Assembly (NCBI GenBank): GCA_037179385.1
Contig: CM074195.1
Coordinates: 4,830,438-4,894,437 of the forward strand
From: Holothuria scabra
Taxonomy: Eukaryota; Echinodermata; Holothuroidea; Aspidochirotida; Holothuriidae
Direction of reading: 5' to 3'
Length of the DNA stretch: 64,000 nucleotides
Shown: in pieces, positions 59,084 to 64,000 of the stretch
How the letters are laid out: the number at the start of each line of letters is the position of its first letter
How positions within the stretch are numbered: position 1 is the first letter of the stretch
The notes under the pieces: model-generated
Seen by the model: only the letters and a program-made list of their open reading frames with translations
Database searches by the model: none
What the model was told of the DNA's origin: nothing
Made by a program: the position numbers and the translations under genes

Positions 59084-59470
59084 TCAGTTGTGGAATTTAG
59101 CTCCTACTGCTCGGACAAACTCGGTCAGACTACTGACTTCCGACTGGGATTTCCCCTGACTTGCTGATTTTCCCCGACTAGGCCTACATCCAGAAGTGCA
59201 TGGGGGCATGCGGTCCATGATGCCCCAGCCAACGACTAGGCTCCGCAGCGCCTCAGTGATGATGATGACCACCTTATGGGGAAAGTGAAGTTTATATAGT
59301 TGACCCACCTCTTGTGCAATCACGTGAGTCTCTATATAGTTCCCGATATCATATTGGCCCCTGCATGGTCTCATTGACGGTCTTCCTAGCAACTCATCGG
59401 GATTAGGATAAGGTTGTTGGTAGCAGGTTATGATAGGGTCAAGTCTATGAGTTCGGGTGAGGGGGCACAA
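59084..59470 (-). CDS. Unrecognised open frame, 128 codons
   Basis: The longest run in this part on the minus strand. Its middle reads RPCRGQYDIGNYIETHVIAQ and then KLHFPHKVVIIITEALRSLV, a composition closer to real protein than most frames here, and the end is Ser- and Lys-rich. I do not recognise the family, and no splice site, promoter or neighbour supports it. It could be an exon, a transposon remnant or chance. Confidence 0.2.
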   Translation of the reverse strand: MCPLTRTHRLDPIITCYQQPYPNPDELLGRPSMRPCRGQYDIGNYIETHVIAQEVGQLYKLHFPHKVVIIITEALRSLVVGWGIMDRMPPCTSGCRPSRGKSASQGKSQSEVSSLTEFVRAVGAKFHN

Positions 59471-59731
59471 TCGCGTGAAAACCTAATGCCGGACCAATAT
59501 CAGATGCAACAAGATTATTTGCTCGCATCTGGCACACATCGGATTTCAATTCACATTTCACATTTCAAGATCTTTGAATAATTAAGTGCTCTTCAGCCAT
59601 TTCAAAACTTACTTGTCCAAACCCAACCAAACTAGCCATTTCCGAGTGTTCAACAGAGACCGATCCCCAATTCAAGGGTCGGGGGCTTCGATATGTACTT
59701 GCCTGCAAGTACGTAGCCTGTCTAGTTTCTT

Positions 59732-59782
59732 CTTATTTCCCTTCAAAGTATCTTATTATAAGATGCTTTGAAGGGAAATAAG
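59732..59782. repeat. Near-perfect 25-bp palindrome, 1-base spacer
   Basis: Arms 59,732-59,756 and 59,758-59,782 pair at 24 of 25 bases (cttatttcccttcaaag facing ctttgaagggaaataag). The loop is too small for a microRNA; a palindrome or transposon core is likelier. Confidence 0.9.
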
Positions 59783-60085
59783 AGAAATAAGAGTAAAGTT
59801 TAGGACTTTAATGTTGCATTATTATATATGGTAAACCAAACAGTTACTGCTCGCAAATAAATTTCACATTTGAGGATAAAAAACATTGCCACGTGATTAT
59901 CAATTAAGAGCCAATCATGAAACAGGACAGTATGCTACGTATATATACACTACTTCAAGTTGGGGTGATTACATTTCCAGTTTAAAATCGGTCTCGTCGC
60001 ACTAAAATAGGAGAATTTCTGGTTACTTTAGGCCTAGTACTTTACGAGTTGAAAACTTTCAAACAGCCTGGCACTCACTAGTTCG

Positions 60086-60352
60086 CTACCCCACGATGAG
60101 TGTATCGTCGAGGAAGCTAGCACGTGGCACGTGGCACGTGGCACGTGATGACATTGACATGGCCTTAGTCATGGCCTTAGTGTGGAATCGGGCACTGAAG
60201 TCACCGTCCCCTGAGAGAACGAGTCCCTTGCGGCCATAGGCAGTGACACATACTGTACATACTTCTCTTATATCCCTAGCTGCTGCACGTAGCATGGAAA
60301 CACCAAAGAAGTAGTATATAGCCCCTGTCCCCCACCCCATTGTTTTACTCAA
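60086..60352 (-). CDS. Unrecognised open frame, 88 codons
   Basis: It encodes LRAAARDIREVCTVCVTAYG, then RKGLVLSGDGDFSARF and TKAMTKAMSM. The second part has a faint look of the C-terminal end of asparaginase-like (Ntn) hydrolases, but I would not assign it. Part of its 3' half is the GCACGTG heptamer repeat, which argues against a conserved protein. Confidence 0.15.
   Translation of the reverse strand: MSKTMGWGTGAIYYFFGVSMLRAAARDIREVCTVCVTAYGRKGLVLSGDGDFSARFHTKAMTKAMSMSSRATCHVPRASFLDDTLIVG
60120..60147. promoter_or_regulatory. Four tandem GCACGTG heptamers (E-box cluster)
   Basis: Exact fourfold repeat of gcacgtg, giving CACGTG at 60,121, 60,128, 60,135 and 60,142. CACGTG is the canonical E-box bound by bHLH-Zip factors such as USF, MYC/MAX and MITF. 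Function is not shown; a simple repeat is the neutral explanation. Confidence 0.6.
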
Positions 60353-60469
60353 AGGATGACGTCAGTATCATGTCCTCAGGGCACAAAATCCATATTGTCC
60401 ATGATGCCTTGAGAGTTGGAAACTGGCAGCTTCATTCGAGGTAACGATTGGGTCATTAATTGTATGTCT

Positions 60470-60823
60470 GTTTGACTTGCACACTATATATATTGTACTA
60501 CTTCCGTGTCCGGCCCTAGCTGATCGTAAAAGTTTTCAACCGGGATATGCCACCCACTCTGGTAGTAGCCCACAATTTGGGATTTTATCGCACTGTCAAA
60601 TTTCCATACCATGAACATTGAAATTTTGAGCTAGATATCCTTGAATGATATTATATGTGTTTCCCGCTACTCGAAAATCGCTACTCAAAGACTGCATTTC
60701 ACAAGCGGAGTAACACAATGAAAAACTGGCACTAAAAGTGGTCAGATTGCTTTGAATTTAACACGTGTCTGTGTTTCAACTCATTGTCTAAAAAGTCCAA
60801 ACGAAAAATGATAATATTTTATA
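60470..60823. mobile_element. GGTAGCGG element, truncated by a LINE
   Basis: It matches 37,822-38,170 (gacttgcacac, catgaacattgaaattttga, tcaactcattgtct) and is cut off at 60,823, where the LINE tail begins. The intact copy reads on at that point with aagtaacacag. Confidence 0.8.
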
Positions 60824-60845
60824 AGTTTCGTTTCGTTTCGTTTAT
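60824..60845 (+). repeat. (TTTCG)n tail of the LINE
   Basis: tttcgtttcgtttcgttt, the reverse view of a short tandem 3' tail instead of poly-A. It marks the junction with the interrupted GGTAGCGG element. Confidence 0.85.
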
Positions 60846-61079
60846 TTGTTCCTTCGTAACGATCATGAAGTACAAAATTAAAAGTTATTTTGGCAGGTAA
60901 TGAACAAGTTTCGAAAGGAAATGATCCAGGAAACCTTGGTAGGCTTGTGAAGCAAATCACTCCCTGTAACAAAGTATATAACAGGGAAAAATAAACATTC
61001 AATTATACAATAAACAGTGAACATGAGTAATATGAATGATGCTTAAATTCTAGTAGCTTAATACTTTTTGATGCAATGC

Positions 61080-61384
61080 TTAAAGGCCCTGTCCTCTCAC
61101 CCCAAACAGTACCAATTCTCCTAATCTTCTTACTGAAGCCCCTCCCACAATTGTCTAAAATTCATACTCATCCAGACACAATCTCAGTTTATTGTTTCAG
61201 GGTGAGTATAGAAAAACTCAAATTATATAATCAAAACAATCTCAGTACCGTTCATGCTGTATAATAAAAGCTTTGGCACTCCGCATTGTTTGAATTACCT
61301 GTCAATCAAAGAGCTGAGCCAATTGAGAATTTCGGTACCCCGGTACCAAAATTGTAGTTTGGGGTGAGAGGTTTGGCCCTTTAA
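61080..61384. mobile_element. TTAA-flanked MITE, copy 4 (305 bp)
   Basis: TTAA on both sides; left aggccctgtcctctcacccc, right ggggtgagaggtttggccct. It is inserted into the 3' part of the minus-strand LINE at 60,824-63,498, so it is younger than that LINE copy. Confidence 0.88.
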
Positions 61385-63498
61385 AATACTTGTTCTTAAA
61401 CATGATATTGATTTACAGCATTGGATTTCATTTGGAAGTGTATTCCCGGGCAGGTAGAAGATGTTCTTACAAGTAATTCTTTGCCTAAGAAATCTAGAGT
61501 TATAACGAGATACTGTATGCGAATGTATGGAGACTGCCTCGTGTTATGGTCGTGTGTATCGTAGTTTAATAAGATTTGATAAAAAAAAATACGGCGGAAC
61601 AAGATTATGTTCAATACGATAAGCAAGGAGAGCTTCTTTGATGTGGACTTAGTCAGTAAACTTCAACAAATTGAGGGAAGAAAACAATTTACTGGTATGC
61701 TCAAGTGGGTCTACAGAGCAGATATGTCGGATTGCCCTTTTTTGAAGTGTAATGAGTTTATTCAGGTGCGACTTACTTGTTCCAGCCAAGATTGAAAGGC
61801 AGTAAGAAAGGTGAGGCAGAAAAAGAGTGAGATAAAGAGAACGAAGGAGACTTCTCGGAAATGGTGCTTGAGTTTCGACATGATACCTGCACATTTAGCA
61901 AGTTTAATACTTACAGAATCAATATGTAATTTCCAAGTTAAATCATCATCAATAAAGACCCCTAGAAAATCAGTTCTTTCAACTTTTTGAAGTAATTCAC
62001 CGTTCATAAATATTTTGATATCATTTACACTGCGTCTATTATTGTGTTTTGCCTTACTAAATACCATAAAATTTGTCTTTTTTTACATTAAGGGATAACT
62101 TGTTAGCTGAAAACCATTTATGAAATTTATCGAGTTCGGTACGTACAATGGTTTCTAATTGACTTACATCATTTCCTGTAAAGAAGATGCTAGTACCGTC
62201 TGCAAAGAGAACAGGAGTACAACTGCTTGAAATATTAGCTATGTCGTTCATATAAATTATAGAAAATGACGGGCCTAAAAGGGAACCTTGAGGTACACCA
62301 CATGTTACACTTCAGAATCGGTTCCTTTCTTCCTTTATAAGACACAAACTGTTTCCTATTAGATAGAAAGCTTTTGATCCACTCTAATCCTAGACCTCTG
62401 ATGCCGCAAGTTTTTTCTCGTGGTCGATTGTATGGAAAGCCTTAGATAGGTCTAAAAGATTCCGATTGATGTTTTGTTTTGATCTTGAGCTGTATTTAAT
62501 TGATTTACTGCATGAGCCAGAGCTAACTCAGTGGAGTGGTTAGGCCGAAATCCATATTGTCCGGTATACAAAGAATTACAGTTTGTGATGAAGTACGATT
62601 GTAGACAAGTCTTTCAAATATTTTAGAGAAGCAAGATAAAACTGAGACTGGGCGGTAATTATCACAACTCATCACATCACCTTTCTTAAAAATATGTACA
62701 ACTTTTGCAACCTTGATATGAGCGGGAACGATACCGGTAGCAAATGACTTATTTATAATATGAGTAAGTGGCATAGATATGAAAGGTATGACTTTCCTCA
62801 CAATACCAGGCTTAATTCTATTAAAGCCAGCAGCCTTATTGGGCTGTAAACAAGACATAGCAATTTTATAACTTCATTCTCGTCTGTTGGAGAGAGAAAC
62901 ATAGTGGAAGGATTGATGTCTTTTAAATATATACTAGCATTAACATCGCGCTGTGTTTTGGAAGCAAGAGCAGGCCCAACATTGACAAAAAAATCATTGA
63001 ACGCATCTGTTATTGTCTTATCATCTGTTATTTCAACATTGTTATGATAAAATGATGTCGGGTGTGAAAAATTACCTTTTTTACTTTTATGAAGTACATT
63101 GTTAATAACCTCCCATGTGCGTCTAAGATCATTTTTACAACTACTAAATTTTGAATAGAAGTGTTTTTTTCTTAGCAATACGAACAACATGATTTAACTT
63201 ATTACGATAAGTTCGAAAGTGCGTCCCGTCATCAGATGGATCTCTAAGATACTTTTTGTACAGTTTATTTTTATGTTTAATTGACCGCATAATACCGGCA
63301 CTTACCCAAGGATGTCGTCTTTTACGATTCCTCCTAGTATATACGTAAGGCATAGGAAAACAATTTGAGTAGTGAATGCCAAATATGGTAGAAAAGGTGT
63401 TATAAGCGTCATTTGCACCAACAATTTCAATAATATCATCCCAATTAACATCATGCATGGTATTTACAAAAAGATTTACATTACGTTGGGAATAGTTC

Positions 63499-63733
63499 CT
63501 ACACTGTTAAAAATTTCTGTAAATTTACAGACTTTTTTTAACTTAAACTTTTTGTATTTTACTTTCAATAGAGATTTTCTGTATCTTTACAGACACTTTG
63601 TATTTCTACAATAAAAAAAAAGGTTGTTAAACATGTATTTTCTGTTTATTTGAAAAACCATTTCTGTCTGCTTTTTTAACCAAATTTACTGCTTTGTAAA
63701 ACTTTTTCTGTAGATGTACAGAAATTTTAACAG
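63499..63733. mobile_element. MITE with ACTGTTAAAAATTTCTGTA ends
   Basis: Left cactgttaaaaatttctgta and right tacagaaattttaacagta are inverted repeats. It abuts the 5' side of the LINE at the point where its coding sequence stops, so it probably interrupts it. Confidence 0.75.
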
Positions 63734-64000
63734 TATTTTGTATTTTTCTGATTTCACATAAATATACTGTCATTTAACAAACATTCATTTTGTTTTTACG
63801 CTGAAAAAGAAACAAAAATAAGCCCAAACAAACAAATAAGAAATAGCCAGAAAATTTTCAATATATAACATGCATCGTTCTGCGAAGTTTCAGTTAAAAA
63901 AGAAAACATTTTTGGCAAATTTATGGCCCTATTTGAAAATTAACTTACATTTATTATACTGACAATTGGTATACTGATGTCAACTCATCGCCACAGGCGC
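63734..64000. other. Right end, unassigned
   Basis: AT-rich sequence with no recognisable continuation of the LINE. Confidence 0.4.

Larger units (their letters stand above)
60824..63498 (-). pseudogene. Decayed CR1/Jockey-group LINE (reverse transcriptase)
   Basis: On the minus strand, frames in order give a pre-RT region with RKRRHPWVSAGIMRSIKHKN, an RT start with LQPNKAAGFNRIKPGIV and KVVHIFKKGDVMSCDNYRPV, the catalytic region near 62,200 with LFADGTSIFF, a thumb part with LQKRAIRHIC, and a C-terminal HNTRQSP. Frameshifts separate them. The usual FADD/YADD motif reads FADG, so the second catalytic aspartate is lost. The 3' end at 60,824-60,845 is a tail of TTTCG units (plus-strand view), as in CR1-like elements. 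The endonuclease is missing in the window. Inserted into a GGTAGCGG element and itself holding a TTAA MITE. Confidence 0.88.

Overview
This is a window of an AT-rich, intron-rich, repeat-dense animal genome. Exons with canonical GT/AG borders, tRNA-derived SINEs, LINE fragments, hAT-like and other miniature transposons, and long homopolymer tracts rule out a prokaryote. The one confidently identified gene belongs to the anoctamin (TMEM16) family. The repeat load suggests a marine invertebrate (an echinoderm, hemichordate or similar lineage), but the species cannot be fixed from the sequence alone.

From 3,071 to about 38,705 (+ strand) the window holds the 3' two thirds of an anoctamin gene most like ANO7. 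Twelve coding exons join in phase without a break into 542 codons, running from the first membrane segment to the conserved tail after the last one. All six acidic or asparagine residues of the TMEM16 calcium site are present in exons 7, 8 and 9, so the product should be a Ca2+-regulated phospholipid scramblase and/or ion channel. The N-terminal cytoplasmic exons lie left of the window. Two different last exons are possible (31,852-31,950 and 38,688-38,705), each with a good acceptor and each in frame.

The introns carry most of the structure: a tRNA-headed SINE family (about nine copies), a second SINE-like family, a 300-bp MITE family flanked by TTAA, a roughly 390-bp inverted-repeat element, a 220-260-bp element, a 500-bp foldback element, hAT MITEs with target-site duplications, and an L1/Tx1-like LINE 3' end. 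Several are nested. The clearest case is at 8.9-10.9 kb, where a related repeat at 47.7-48.1 kb preserves the empty site.

From 38.7 to 47 kb there is AT-rich sequence without a recognisable gene; part of it may be 3' UTR. From 48 to 61 kb composition shifts to higher GC/CpG and repeats of other kinds dominate: a roughly 125-bp monomer in three places, a 32-bp minisatellite, a 55-60-bp tandem repeat, hAT-like elements with 5-bp duplications (one carrying a possible transposase first exon), hairpins, poly-C/poly-G tracts, and a fourfold E-box heptamer. A few weak gene candidates (50.5 kb, 59.1-59.5 kb minus, 60.1-60.35 kb minus) are listed with low confidence. From 60.8 to 63.5 kb lies a decayed CR1/Jockey-group LINE on the minus strand with frameshifts and a mutated catalytic motif. 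I found no RNA gene, CRISPR array or clearly new biological system; the interest lies in the ANO7-like gene and the repeat architecture.
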